A program made the translations under genes and the position numbers. Below the pieces are notes generated by a model. That model ran no database searches. It saw nothing but the letters and a program-made list of their open reading frames with translations, and was not told the origin of the DNA. A stretch of 54,954 bases of DNA from CAYVDB01 sp964450705 (lineage in GTDB: Bacteria; Patescibacteriota; Minisyncoccia; Phycocordibacterales; Zambryskibacteraceae): positions 1-54,954 of the forward strand of contig CAYVDB010000002.1 in the NCBI GenBank assembly GCA_964450705.1, given 5' to 3'. This document shows positions 32,459 through 41,094 of the stretch, piece by piece; the stretch's first letter is position 1, and each line of letters starts with the position of its first letter.

Positions 32459-33259
32459 ATGAAAGCAAAAAAAAGTCTCGGACAAAACTTTCTGAAATCA
32501 AAGAGAATCATTGAGCACATTCTTGACGAGAGTAACTTAGATAAGGAAACTGCGGTCCTTGAGATAGGTCCTGGGAAAGGAATCCTGACTGAATCCCTAC
32601 TAAAACGAGTAAAAAAAGTTATTGCTATAGAAAAAGACTCCCGCTTAATACCTATACTTCAAGAAAAGTTTAGTGAGGATATTAAAAAAGATCATCTCCA
32701 TATAATTTCAGGCGATATCCTTGAAATTTCCAGTGAAACACTCGACGGTTTTCTAGAAAAAAAATATTCAATTGTTGCTAATATTCCGTACTACATAACC
32801 GGAGCACTTCTAAAAAAATTCTTAACAACAAAATCTCAGCCAGAAAAAATTATTTTTTTGGTTCAAAAAGAGGTTGCCGAAAGAATTCTTGCAAGAGACA
32901 AAAAAGAAAGCATTCTTTCTCTTTCCATAAAAGCATACGGGGACCCACGCTCTCCCTTTAAAGTAAAGAAAGAGAATTTTTATCCAAAACCAAAGGTTGA
33001 CTCAGCCGTACTCTGCATAGAAAACATCTCAAAAAACTTCTTCGAGGATATCTCTGAAGAAAACTTTTTTCATATTTTGCACACGGGCTTCAAAAGCAAA
33101 CGAAAAATGCTAAAAAACAATCTACAGCAAATATTTGGGAAAAATACAGAAGAGACCCTTGTTAGACTTGGTATAAAAAGCACTGAGCGTCCAGAAAATA
33201 TTGATCTAAAAACCTGGAAAACTTTAACTCGTGCCTACGAGAAACATATGTCCGTTTGA
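32459..33259 (+). CDS. rsmA: 16S rRNA (adenine1518/1519-N6)-dimethyltransferase
   Basis: The protein has 266 residues, normal length. It has the KsgA start AKKSLGQNFLKSKRII, the S-adenosylmethionine loop LEIGPGKGILTESLL near 35-49, and the target-base motif NIPYYITG near 108-115, followed by the C-terminal helical domain. It dimethylates two adenines in helix 45 during small-subunit maturation. Its start follows the helicase stop with one base between (TAGTATG), so the two are one unit. Its end overlaps the convergent small secreted protein gene by 36 bases. Confidence 0.96.
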   Translation: MKAKKSLGQNFLKSKRIIEHILDESNLDKETAVLEIGPGKGILTESLLKRVKKVIAIEKDSRLIPILQEKFSEDIKKDHLHIISGDILEISSETLDGFLEKKYSIVANIPYYITGALLKKFLTTKSQPEKIIFLVQKEVAERILARDKKESILSLSIKAYGDPRSPFKVKKENFYPKPKVDSAVLCIENISKNFFEDISEENFFHILHTGFKSKRKMLKNNLQQIFGKNTEETLVRLGIKSTERPENIDLKTWKTLTRAYEKHMSV

Positions 33260-33586
33260 AGGAAGAATGACGCAGGCAGGAGGAGCGCCAATGTAACACA
33301 ACTGAAGCCCTGGAGTAAATTGCCCTAACTCCCAAGTCAAAGGAACGCCTATGCGAAACCAAGGCTTCAAGATAGTTGTTCCTGGCATATATGTAAGAGC
33401 CCCAAAAGGAGGAAGGAGTGGCTGAGGATATAGAGGAGCAAAAGGAATCCATAGCATACCACTACAAGTACAAGGTACTGGAAGAGAAGGAACAAAACCA
33501 CCAAATCCTTGCAAACCAAGGGCATCTACAGAAAAAGGAGTGGAAAAACAAAAAAACAAAGCTATAAGAAAAATAGTCTTTTTCAT
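33224..33586 (-). CDS. Small secreted Pro/Gly-rich protein
   Basis: The protein has 120 residues. The signal peptide is about 1-22 (MKKTIFLIALFFCFSTPFSV, then DA). The mature part is rich in Pro, Gly and aromatic residues and has four Cys (CTC near 38-40, then LCYIGAPPACVI near 97-108), which could form two disulphides. No family is recognised. It starts inside the stop of the preceding peptidoglycan-binding protein gene (ATGA overlap), so the two are translated together and may act together in the wall. Confidence 0.75.
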   Translation of the reverse strand: MKKTIFLIALFFCFSTPFSVDALGLQGFGGFVPSLPVPCTCSGMLWIPFAPLYPQPLLPPFGALTYMPGTTILKPWFRIGVPLTWELGQFTPGLQLCYIGAPPACVILPSNGHMFLVGTS

Positions 33587-34620
33587 TGTATAAATTGTAC
33601 CAATACAGTAGCTGGATCAGAAAATCCCGCACCGTTACGGATATATATGTAAATCGGCAAAAACCTATTTCTAGAAAAGTCTGATGAAAAAGACAGGTTC
33701 TTCCATTGAGAAGCTTCGCTTAATGAGAAAGTTAGCTTATTATTTTCATCAACAAACCCTTTAATATCTCCGATACTTGTAGTGACGTTGATATCCCCCG
33801 AAGAAACGCCCTCGACTCCCAAAGTGATACTCTCACTTGATGCTCCATGGCGTACTGATAGCGGAATATCTGGAGTGATAATACGAGGACGTTCTATTGG
33901 ATTATTTGAAACAGAAAAGAATGCGCCAAAAGAAATATTGAAGGTTGTTCCTTTCTGATTAGAAACCCATACATTATAAGATCCTTCCGGGAGATTATTA
34001 GGAACTTTAACTTTTAGAGAAAACGTATCGTCACTTGAAACCCCCTCCACTTTAAATGAATCTCCGAAGTGAACAGTATTATTGGACTCCATAAATCCCT
34101 GCCCTTGGATGGCGACTTCTCCCCCCGGCCTTGCGCTCAGTGGGGTTACTGCAAACAAGCGTATTGGTAATCGAAGAAAAGAATCGAGAAGATCTTTTAC
34201 CGTTCCTGAATTATTTATTGCAGGTACTGAAATAATGTTTGGAATGTTTCCTGATGAAATCTCCGTTGATGTATTTTTAAAGGGATCTATTAGATTTAGC
34301 AATTTTTCTTGAGTTCTAGCGCCCACAATACCGGTCGGGGTAGATATGCCTAAAGGAATAAGGATTTCGTATTTATATAGTTCTTGAAAGCGCATGACTG
34401 CATCCCGTGTCTTTTGTCCAAAAAATAAAGACTCTTGCCCCGGAGATCCAGGCCCAGTTGCAACAACTTGTGTGCGAGAATCTTTATTGAGAAGAGATTG
34501 TAAGTATCGGACATCTTCGCCTGTCATTCCAAAAGAAAGCGTTCGATAGAACGTTGAAGCAAAAAGTGATGCGGGTAAAACAAGTACCAATCCAAAAAGA
34601 AAATAAACAAACAATCTCAT
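33583..34620 (-). CDS. Exported peptidoglycan-binding and IPT/TIG-domain protein
   Basis: The protein has 345 residues. A signal peptide (about 1-22) is followed by a PG-binding-1 domain near 28-112, with MTGEDVRYLQSLLNKD and a long insertion, then GKKTRDAVMRFQELY-like text and GARTQEKLL. An IPT/TIG domain occupies about 150-235 (VTPLSARPGGEVAIQGQGF, GSYNVWVSNQKG). The last 100 residues are beta-rich and unassigned. It probably sits in the wall and presents the TIG domain. It is divergent from the secretion-like cluster and ends in an ATGA overlap with a small secreted protein. Confidence 0.82.
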   Translation of the reverse strand: MRLFVYFLFGLVLVLPASLFASTFYRTLSFGMTGEDVRYLQSLLNKDSRTQVVATGPGSPGQESLFFGQKTRDAVMRFQELYKYEILIPLGISTPTGIVGARTQEKLLNLIDPFKNTSTEISSGNIPNIISVPAINNSGTVKDLLDSFLRLPIRLFAVTPLSARPGGEVAIQGQGFMESNNTVHFGDSFKVEGVSSDDTFSLKVKVPNNLPEGSYNVWVSNQKGTTFNISFGAFFSVSNNPIERPRIITPDIPLSVRHGASSESITLGVEGVSSGDINVTTSIGDIKGFVDENNKLTFSLSEASQWKNLSFSSDFSRNRFLPIYIYIRNGAGFSDPATVLVQFIQ

Positions 34621-34640
34621 ATGATTATTATACTCTAGCC

Positions 34641-34649
34641 TGTTATACT
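34641..34649 (+). promoter_or_regulatory. Extended -10 promoter, probably leaderless, first gene of the secretion-like cluster
   Basis: TGT-TATACT ends 7 bases before the ATG at 34657. The 15-base word from 34644 (TATACTATAAAGAAT) recurs exactly at 43454. Confidence 0.6.
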
Positions 34650-34656
34650 ATAAAGA

Positions 34657-35505
34657 ATGATTGATTTCCCAACTAAAAAAATCTTCTACTTCTTTATACC
34701 AATAATTCTCGGGATGAGCATATTTGCTGTGCTCCACAAGAACTTAGATATAGAACCTTCTGGTCTTAATATTGTCTCTTCAGGAAACTCTCAAAGAGAA
34801 AAGCTCCCTGAAACAGATCTCAATAATAATAATATTCCAGACTGGCAAGAAACTTTAGAAAAAAAAGAAATACCCCTACAAAACGAAGCCACTTCATCTC
34901 CAACAAGCCTAACGGAAAAGGCTTCCGTTGAACTCTTCGCGGACTACTTAAGCATTAAGGGATCTGGAACGCTTGACACAAATTCAGTAGAAACTCTTGC
35001 GGCAAACTTTCAAAACAAAAATGCTCCAATACAGTACGAAGTGTACTCAGTAAATGACGTCAAGGTTAGCCTTCTTGAGGATCCTTCTTCTTTGCGTGAA
35101 TACGGAAACGCTATTGCAAAAATTAGAGACTTTTATGCATTACAATTCTCTCTATATAATCCTTCTGTAAAAACTCAAGCTGATCCTAATTCTTTTTGGG
35201 CAACAGCAAAAGAAGCTTCTAGGCTTTATACCGAAATGCGTGACGAGCTCGTAGCTATAAGCGTGCCGAAAAGATTTGCAGGCGCCCACGCAGAACTTCT
35301 CAACATATATACTCAAACAATAAATTCACTCCAGGACATGTCTTTGAGTGAGTCTGACCCTTTACGAGGTCTCCAAGGTTTAAATCTATATCTATCTCTT
35401 CAAGAACAAGAAGGAGAAATCCTCATATTTATAGCGCAACAGCTTGAAGAGAGTGGTATACTATTTGGAGTAGGTGAACCTGGATACTTTTTCCATTCAC
35501 TTTAG
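34657..35505 (+). CDS. Membrane-anchored protein of the secretion-like cluster
   Basis: The protein has 282 residues with an N-terminal transmembrane anchor (about 8-27, IFYFFIPIILGMSIFAVLH), a low-complexity linker with an EF-hand-like acidic stretch (DLNNNNIPDWQETL near 50-63), and a helical outer domain (about 90-282). The DxNxNxxPD pattern resembles a thrombospondin-3-like or dockerin-like calcium loop. No family is recognised. It opens the plus-strand unit that continues with the VirB6-like gene and shares its promoter type. Confidence 0.7.
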   Translation: MIDFPTKKIFYFFIPIILGMSIFAVLHKNLDIEPSGLNIVSSGNSQREKLPETDLNNNNIPDWQETLEKKEIPLQNEATSSPTSLTEKASVELFADYLSIKGSGTLDTNSVETLAANFQNKNAPIQYEVYSVNDVKVSLLEDPSSLREYGNAIAKIRDFYALQFSLYNPSVKTQADPNSFWATAKEASRLYTEMRDELVAISVPKRFAGAHAELLNIYTQTINSLQDMSLSESDPLRGLQGLNLYLSLQEQEGEILIFIAQQLEESGILFGVGEPGYFFHSL

Positions 35506-35512
35506 GATTATC

Positions 35513-37174
35513 GTGAAAAAAATATTTTTGCGCTTCATTACAATATTTCTCTCGCTTTCACTTCTTCTTTCTCCATTTGCGGTACACGCAAATCCTTTCA
35601 GCTCGATACTAAATAAGGTATTAAAACCAGACCCTCCAACAGGGGCTGTTCCTACTGCAGAAAATGCATTACGAACTAAAGAGATAGAGTTTAAAATTTT
35701 TGGGTTTGGAACGGGGATGTCTCTTGACGCCCTTATGTGGCAAATTGGAAGAATTCTTATTGACAAAATGAGCGACGCTGTCGTTGATTGGGTAAATAAG
35801 GGGTATAAGGGTGGCCCTTCATTTGTAACCGACCCTCGACAATTCTTCGGGGAAATAACGGACTCTGTTGGAGGAGTCATAATTCAAGATATTGGAGCAG
35901 GAGCCTTATGTAGTCCTCTTCGACTTCAGGTTCAAGCATCTTTACGCAATCGAATACAAGGACTCCAAACAAGACCAGGAGACCAGCTACAGAATAGGTG
36001 TACCTTTACAAGCGCAGTTGGCAATATTCAAAATTTCTTGGATGGCGACTTTAGTCAAGGAGGCTGGAATGGATGGTTCCACCTTACCCAACGTCCTCAA
36101 AATAACCCTTACGGAGCATTTATAGAGACGGATTCTGAATTAATGGTCCGTATTGGCAACTCAAAAGACCTTGCTCGTCTTGAAGTAGATTGGGCAGGAG
36201 GATTTCTGTCGCCAAGAAAATTTCCTCAGGACTGCAGAAAGGTAGACCCAGTAAACGCAGGACGCTGTCTTGAGTGGAATCCAGCAAAAACACCAGGAAA
36301 AACAATCGAAAAGTCAGTTGAAGATGCATTGGGCACAGAACTTAAACAACTCGAACTTGCAGATGAAGTTGATGAAATCATTGGCGCCGTCCTTGGTCGC
36401 CTCATTAGTGATATTGCAAGTAAGGGGCTATTTAAAAACACTCCGGGATGGACAACTGGACCAGGAAACCCTAATGCAGGAAACCCAATTGGCGGATCAT
36501 GCTACCCTAGTAACCCTAGCGCAATAGTTGGCGATACAATTACTTGGTCAGTAACATCAGCAGGATCAAACCTTTCATACGCATGGTCAGGAACGGATGG
36601 TCTCTCAGGAACAGGCCAAACGGCGTCAATTACTTACACAACCTCAGGCACAAAAGATGCAAGCGTAGTGGTAACAGACACAATCACCGACCCAAACACA
36701 GGCAACATCACAACAAAAACTGCAACCTTCTTGTGCCAGCCTCCAGTAATGGTTTCTAACTTTAAACCACTTCAGGTTCAGTGTGATACTGGGCCAATAA
36801 AAACTGCGAGACTATTAAACGGCCCAGGAAACCCTTCTGAACCAGTAACATGGTATGCGACAATTACGGGAGGATCAGGTAACTTTGTAGTGAGAACCGG
36901 GCTTAATCATATGCTTGGAGGCCGAAGTGAATTTGTCTGGAGTGGAGACGAAAATAGATCACCGCCACCACCTTTTGGGAACAATGGCCCAGCATGGGCA
37001 ATAAATACAGTAACTCGCACAGGAACTACCCCAAATCATGTAATTAAAATCTCAAATACTCGAGTATATTGGTTTCCTGGAACAAAAAGTGCCAACTTGT
37101 CTGTAATTGATGTCGACAATACAGTGGCTCCTGTAATACAGCAAACATGCAGTAATAGTATTGATATTTTCTAA
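35513..37174 (+). CDS. Secreted PKD-domain protein of the secretion-like cluster
   Basis: The GTG at 35513 is chosen as start because it gives a clean signal peptide (KKIFLRFITIFLSLSLLLSPFAVHA) with AGGA five bases upstream; an earlier TTG lies inside the previous gene. The protein has 553 residues. The middle (about 40-310) is helical to mixed with several Cys and unassigned. A PKD-like unit spans about 325-410 (ITWSVTSAGSNLSYAWSGTDG, VVVTDTI), and the last 140 residues look like a second beta domain. It ends one base before the next ATG, so it is cotranscribed with the VirB6-like gene and is probably an exported cluster component. Confidence 0.78.
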   Translation: MKKIFLRFITIFLSLSLLLSPFAVHANPFSSILNKVLKPDPPTGAVPTAENALRTKEIEFKIFGFGTGMSLDALMWQIGRILIDKMSDAVVDWVNKGYKGGPSFVTDPRQFFGEITDSVGGVIIQDIGAGALCSPLRLQVQASLRNRIQGLQTRPGDQLQNRCTFTSAVGNIQNFLDGDFSQGGWNGWFHLTQRPQNNPYGAFIETDSELMVRIGNSKDLARLEVDWAGGFLSPRKFPQDCRKVDPVNAGRCLEWNPAKTPGKTIEKSVEDALGTELKQLELADEVDEIIGAVLGRLISDIASKGLFKNTPGWTTGPGNPNAGNPIGGSCYPSNPSAIVGDTITWSVTSAGSNLSYAWSGTDGLSGTGQTASITYTTSGTKDASVVVTDTITDPNTGNITTKTATFLCQPPVMVSNFKPLQVQCDTGPIKTARLLNGPGNPSEPVTWYATITGGSGNFVVRTGLNHMLGGRSEFVWSGDENRSPPPPFGNNGPAWAINTVTRTGTTPNHVIKISNTRVYWFPGTKSANLSVIDVDNTVAPVIQQTCSNSIDIF

Positions 37175-37175
37175 A

Positions 37176-39353
37176 ATGCACTCCTTGCTTTTAAAAAGTA
37201 AGACCTTCTTAAGAAAATGCTCCTTCTTTTTAGGAGTTCTACTTCTTACTATTTTCGTTTTTACGCCCATTCAAGCACAGGCTGAGTTCACTCTTTTTAA
37301 CATTGGCGACATAACGGGGAATGCCATAAAAGCGCTTCTTGGCGGACTAATGTCTGGCATTCTAGCTCTCGCCGCTTTCTTTACTGGCTTTTGCGGAGTA
37401 GTTCTAAACAAAACACTCGAATACACTCTCATAAACATGAGTTCGAATATTTCGAGTATTAGCGGTATTACTATCGCTTGGGGAGTCATTAGAGACCTTA
37501 TAAATATGAGCTTCATATTTATTCTTCTCTATATTGCAATTGGAACAATTCTTGGCTTAAGCGGGGTAAATTGGAAAAAAACTCTTATTCAAATAGTAGT
37601 TGCTGCTATTCTTATAAACTTTAGCCTTTTCTTCACTAAAGTAATTATTGACGCGTCAAATCTTGTTGCTCTTACATTTTATGATCAAATTATCCCTGCC
37701 GGTAGCACTACAATTCAGGGTTTTTCAGATGTATTTGCTAATTCTTTAAAAATTACTACCCTGTACAACACAAAAACCGCTGATGTTTCTTGGGAACAAA
37801 TAAGCTCTTTGGGGCTAATGGGGACACTCTTCCTACTAGTAACAGCATTTGTATTTTTGGCCGCAGCTTTATTATTTATCGCTCGTTTTATAACTCTTGT
37901 ATTTGTCTTAATCCTTTCTCCAATAGGTTTTTTCGGAAGTCTTCTGCCTGGGCTAGGAAGTTATGCCTCAAAATGGAAAGAAACCTTAATAGGCCAAGCT
38001 CTTTTCGCTCCTATTTATATGATTCTGACGTGGGTAATTGTAGTCATAATAAACGATCCAACCTTTGTCCTCGGAAGACAGGGGGATATGGCAAATACTT
38101 TATCTGGAGCAACAAACGCAACGGGCGCAACATTTGCAACAGGAGCATGGGGTATTTTTGTGAACTTTCTTATTGTCATAGGGTTCATGATTGGAACTTT
38201 GATTATTTCAAAGAGTACCGCAAGCAGAGGATCGAATCTCGGCCAAAAACTTGTCGGCAATATGCTTGGATATGGAGTAGGGGCCGCTGGATGGACTGGG
38301 AGAAAAACACTTGGCCGAGTTGGTCAATCTATTGCAGATAGTGAGAGTGTAAAAGCAAGAGCTTCTAAAGGAGGGGCGGCAGGTATGGTCGGCAGACTAC
38401 AGCTCAAGGCAGGAAGAGGTATGGCAAAGGGAAGTTACGACTTCAGGGAAAGCAACTTTGCAAATATGGGCAAGAAACTCGGCGTAGACGGACTTGAGCT
38501 TGGTCTTGGCGGTAAAGCTGGAGGAAAAGGCGGGTATGCTCAACAGATAAAAGACCGCGCAAAGAAAGAAAAAGAATATGCCGAATCTTTGAAACCATCA
38601 GATATTGCGCTTGATGAAGCAAAGCAAGCTGTAGAAAGAGCGAAAAACACAGAAGTGTCTGACGAGCGGTACAAACAAGAATTTGTAAGAAGAAAAAATA
38701 GAGAAAGAGAAGCCGAGAGAAAGGCGGGCTTGGCGCGCGCAGAATTGAGAGAATACGAGAAGCAGATTAGAACAAAATCACTTAAAGCAGACCCAGAGCT
38801 TGTGGCTCGGCGCAGAAGAAAGGTGGAAGAGGCTGATAGCGAACTTACAAATGCACGAACTGCAGCCCGTACTCCTGTATCAGAACTCAAGAAAACAATA
38901 AAAGACGCTTCAGTTAAAGAAGCTCAAAACAAACTGGATCAAATTCAAGGAGTAAACGAAGAAGAAGCAAAGAAAAGAGTTCGCATAGAGAAAGGTATAA
39001 AAAATGATGCGCAATGGAAAGAATACCTTGAATCAGAAGAAGGAAAGAAAGAAATTAAAGACCGTCAGATAAAAAGTGAAGGCGACAAACGAAAGGAGAG
39101 CTATGCAGAAACAATCACCCCAGAAGGTAATTGGGGATTGAGCACAAAACGAGTACTCTTCGTTGGAAAAGTAAAGAAAGAATACAAACAGGCTGCAGCC
39201 GACTTACGTAAAAATAAAAAATCTGTTAAGGACGAACTGGAAAAAATTCTCAAAGATCAAGGAGAAATAAGAGAAAAAGAATCAGATTCTAGTGGTGCTG
39301 GAGAACCAAAACCAGAAACGAAAAAAGAAGGCGACGGAGGACCTAAAACATAA
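37176..39353 (+). CDS. VirB6/TrbL-like polytopic membrane protein with long charged tail
   Basis: The protein has 725 residues from the ATG at 37176, one base after the upstream stop. After a hydrophobic lead come about seven further hydrophobic segments (roughly 50-75, 105-130, 135-160, 205-250, 260-290, 325-350) with NMSFIFILLYIAIGTILGL and ISPIGFFGSLLPGLGSYASKW, the layout of VirB6/TrbL-type channel proteins. From about 370 the protein is soluble, Gly-rich then strongly helical with Lys/Glu/Arg repeats, ending KPETKKEGDGGPKT. It is probably the inner-membrane channel of the secretion-like apparatus. Confidence 0.82.
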   Translation: MHSLLLKSKTFLRKCSFFLGVLLLTIFVFTPIQAQAEFTLFNIGDITGNAIKALLGGLMSGILALAAFFTGFCGVVLNKTLEYTLINMSSNISSISGITIAWGVIRDLINMSFIFILLYIAIGTILGLSGVNWKKTLIQIVVAAILINFSLFFTKVIIDASNLVALTFYDQIIPAGSTTIQGFSDVFANSLKITTLYNTKTADVSWEQISSLGLMGTLFLLVTAFVFLAAALLFIARFITLVFVLILSPIGFFGSLLPGLGSYASKWKETLIGQALFAPIYMILTWVIVVIINDPTFVLGRQGDMANTLSGATNATGATFATGAWGIFVNFLIVIGFMIGTLIISKSTASRGSNLGQKLVGNMLGYGVGAAGWTGRKTLGRVGQSIADSESVKARASKGGAAGMVGRLQLKAGRGMAKGSYDFRESNFANMGKKLGVDGLELGLGGKAGGKGGYAQQIKDRAKKEKEYAESLKPSDIALDEAKQAVERAKNTEVSDERYKQEFVRRKNREREAERKAGLARAELREYEKQIRTKSLKADPELVARRRRKVEEADSELTNARTAARTPVSELKKTIKDASVKEAQNKLDQIQGVNEEEAKKRVRIEKGIKNDAQWKEYLESEEGKKEIKDRQIKSEGDKRKESYAETITPEGNWGLSTKRVLFVGKVKKEYKQAAADLRKNKKSVKDELEKILKDQGEIREKESDSSGAGEPKPETKKEGDGGPKT

Positions 39354-39355
39354 TT

Positions 39356-39940
39356 ATGGAGTACACAGATTTAATAAAAGAGAGATTAGATAATGCGCCA
39401 CAGGAGATTAAAGAGTATTTAGCGCGCTCTTCTTGGGAAGCTATAACCTTACCACTAATACAGCAAAACTCCCTTTCGGCAGAGCAAGCAACATCTATAA
39501 ATAATGAAATCATATTCGTCCTACTTGGCCTTGAGCTTAAGCAAGACTTTGAAAAGAATACAAGGGAAAATGCTAAGCTTCCTGGAATTCTAGCAACAAA
39601 CCTAAACAAAGAAGTCCAACAAAAGGTTTTTAGACCACTATCCGCTTTTCTGCCTACAGAATCCGAAGACGAAGATTTGCTAAATAACAGCAAAAACTTG
39701 CTTGAAGACGCAAAAGGTAACAGCGACAACGTACTTCCTCCACTTGTTGATCACACAAAAGAAATACCTCTTACAAACAACCCTCTAGAAAAACCTGCGC
39801 AAAGGGAAGAAGTGCCAAAGATGTCTCTCCAAGAGAAACTCATGAGTCAAATTGCGACTCCTCCTCAAGGAAATAAAGGAGCTCAAATAATAACCAAGGC
39901 ATATAAAGAGCAGGACCCTTATCGTGAGCCCCTAAACTAG
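39356..39940 (+). CDS. Cytoplasmic hypothetical protein of the secretion-like cluster
   Basis: The protein has 194 residues, soluble, without signal or transmembrane segment. The first 105 residues are helical (IKERLDNAPQEIKEYLARSSWEAITLPLI), the remainder is low-complexity and Pro-rich, and it ends in a short helix (MSLQEKLMSQIATPPQGNKG). No family is recognised. It lies 2 bases after the VirB6-like gene and 1 base before prgI, so it belongs to the same operon and may be an adaptor. Confidence 0.7.
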   Translation: MEYTDLIKERLDNAPQEIKEYLARSSWEAITLPLIQQNSLSAEQATSINNEIIFVLLGLELKQDFEKNTRENAKLPGILATNLNKEVQQKVFRPLSAFLPTESEDEDLLNNSKNLLEDAKGNSDNVLPPLVDHTKEIPLTNNPLEKPAQREEVPKMSLQEKLMSQIATPPQGNKGAQIITKAYKEQDPYREPLN

Positions 39941-39941
39941 T

Positions 39942-40382
39942 ATGCGATTTCAAGTACCTCAATTCATAGAAGTAGAAGATAAAATTTTTGGACCTTTAAC
40001 CCTCAAACAATTCATCTATCTAGCAGGCGGAGGGGGAATAGTGGTTGTGCTTTGGAATGTTTTGCCGAAATTTATTGCAGTCATTATCGCCCTCCCTGTA
40101 ATAGGGGTTTCTGTCGCGCTGACTTTTTTTAAGATAAATAACCGCCCATTCATCATAATGCTTGAATCTTTCTTTAAATACACAGTCGGACAAAAGCTAT
40201 ACATCTGGAAAAAAGAAGAGCGGGAGGCAACCCCAGGGGAAAGAGCAAAAGCAAATCCTCATGTTGCACTTCCACATCTCTCAAATAGCAAACTGAAAGA
40301 TTTATCATGGTCTCTCGATGTAACAAAAACTTCAGGAATAGGAGAAGATAATGAAAAAATTGTTGGGGAAGATTTACGTTAG
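39942..40382 (+). CDS. prgI: PrgI family (VirB3-like) membrane protein
   Basis: The protein has 146 residues. It opens with the family pattern RFQVPQFIEVEDKIFGPLTLKQFIYL, followed by two close transmembrane segments (about 27-45 and 47-65) and FFKINNRPFIIMLESFFKYTVGQKLYIWKK. PrgI proteins are the VirB3-like partners of VirB4 ATPases in Gram-positive-type conjugation systems. It lies just before the TraC-like and VirB4 genes, the expected order. Confidence 0.9.
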   Translation: MRFQVPQFIEVEDKIFGPLTLKQFIYLAGGGGIVVVLWNVLPKFIAVIIALPVIGVSVALTFFKINNRPFIIMLESFFKYTVGQKLYIWKKEEREATPGERAKANPHVALPHLSNSKLKDLSWSLDVTKTSGIGEDNEKIVGEDLR

Positions 40383-40417
40383 AATTTTTGTAAAAAATAG
40401 ATAGCTCACTCTTATCT

Positions 40418-40426
40418 TGATATAAT
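40418..40426 (+). promoter_or_regulatory. Extended -10 promoter before the TraC-like gene
   Basis: TGA-TATAAT (perfect -10) ends 7 bases before the ATG at 40434, fitting a leaderless start inside the cluster. Confidence 0.6.
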
Positions 40427-40433
40427 ACTACTC

Positions 40434-41093
40434 ATGGCAAATTCATTTCGAGCAACACAATCATTTGTACCGATCGAAGATGTTCGAGATGGAGTGATTC
40501 TCATGAAAGATGGGGGAATGCGCGCCGCGCTTTTGTGCTCTTCATTAAACTTTTCCTTAAAATCAGAGGATGAAAAGATGGCGGTTCTTTCTCAATTTCA
40601 AGATTTTTTAAATTCTCTGGATTTTTCAATTCAGATATTCATACAATCAAGACGCCTTGATATCCGACCTTATCTTGCTCTTCTCGAAAATCAGAAAAAG
40701 AATCAGATGAATAGTCTGATGAAAATACAGATCCAAGAGTATGTCGAGTTCATAAAAAACTTCACTGACAATACAAACATTATGACAAAAAGCTTTTTTG
40801 TCATTGTTCCTTATACTCCTGCAATTCTCGGAGGGAAGACGCTGTCTTTAGGGGGCAAACTTATTGGGAAAAAAGAAAACAAAGAAACAATAGAAAGAAC
40901 TAAAGAAGAAGAATTTGAGGAGCACCGAACACAGCTAGAGCAGAGACTGTCAGTAGTAGAACAGGGGCTTGTACGGACCGGGATCCGCGTTGCTCATCTT
41001 GGAACCGAAGAGGTCATTGAGCTTTTTTATAAAATATTCAATCCAGGGGAGACTGATAAGCCGATCCAGCTTTCAGAAACACCAACTAATTAA
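40434..41093 (+). CDS. TraC-like / VirB4 N-terminal-like conjugation protein
   Basis: The protein has 219 residues. It has no Walker motifs but resembles the N-terminal part of VirB4/TraC proteins: TQSFVPIEDVRDGVILMKDGG near 8-28, FSLKSEDEKMAVLSQFQDFLNSL, IQIFIQSRRLDI, and a late HRTQLEQRLSVVEQGLVRTGI. It ends one base before the VirB4 ATG, so the pair may be a VirB4 function split in two genes. It probably docks on PrgI in the inner membrane. Confidence 0.78.
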   Translation: MANSFRATQSFVPIEDVRDGVILMKDGGMRAALLCSSLNFSLKSEDEKMAVLSQFQDFLNSLDFSIQIFIQSRRLDIRPYLALLENQKKNQMNSLMKIQIQEYVEFIKNFTDNTNIMTKSFFVIVPYTPAILGGKTLSLGGKLIGKKENKETIERTKEEEFEEHRTQLEQRLSVVEQGLVRTGIRVAHLGTEEVIELFYKIFNPGETDKPIQLSETPTN

Positions 41094-41094
41094 C

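Noticed and set aside
37790..38341. A separate 183-codon gene within the VirB6-like gene
   Set aside because: It is in another frame of a gene with clear transmembrane pattern, and the translated product is Cys/Arg/Asn-rich without domains.
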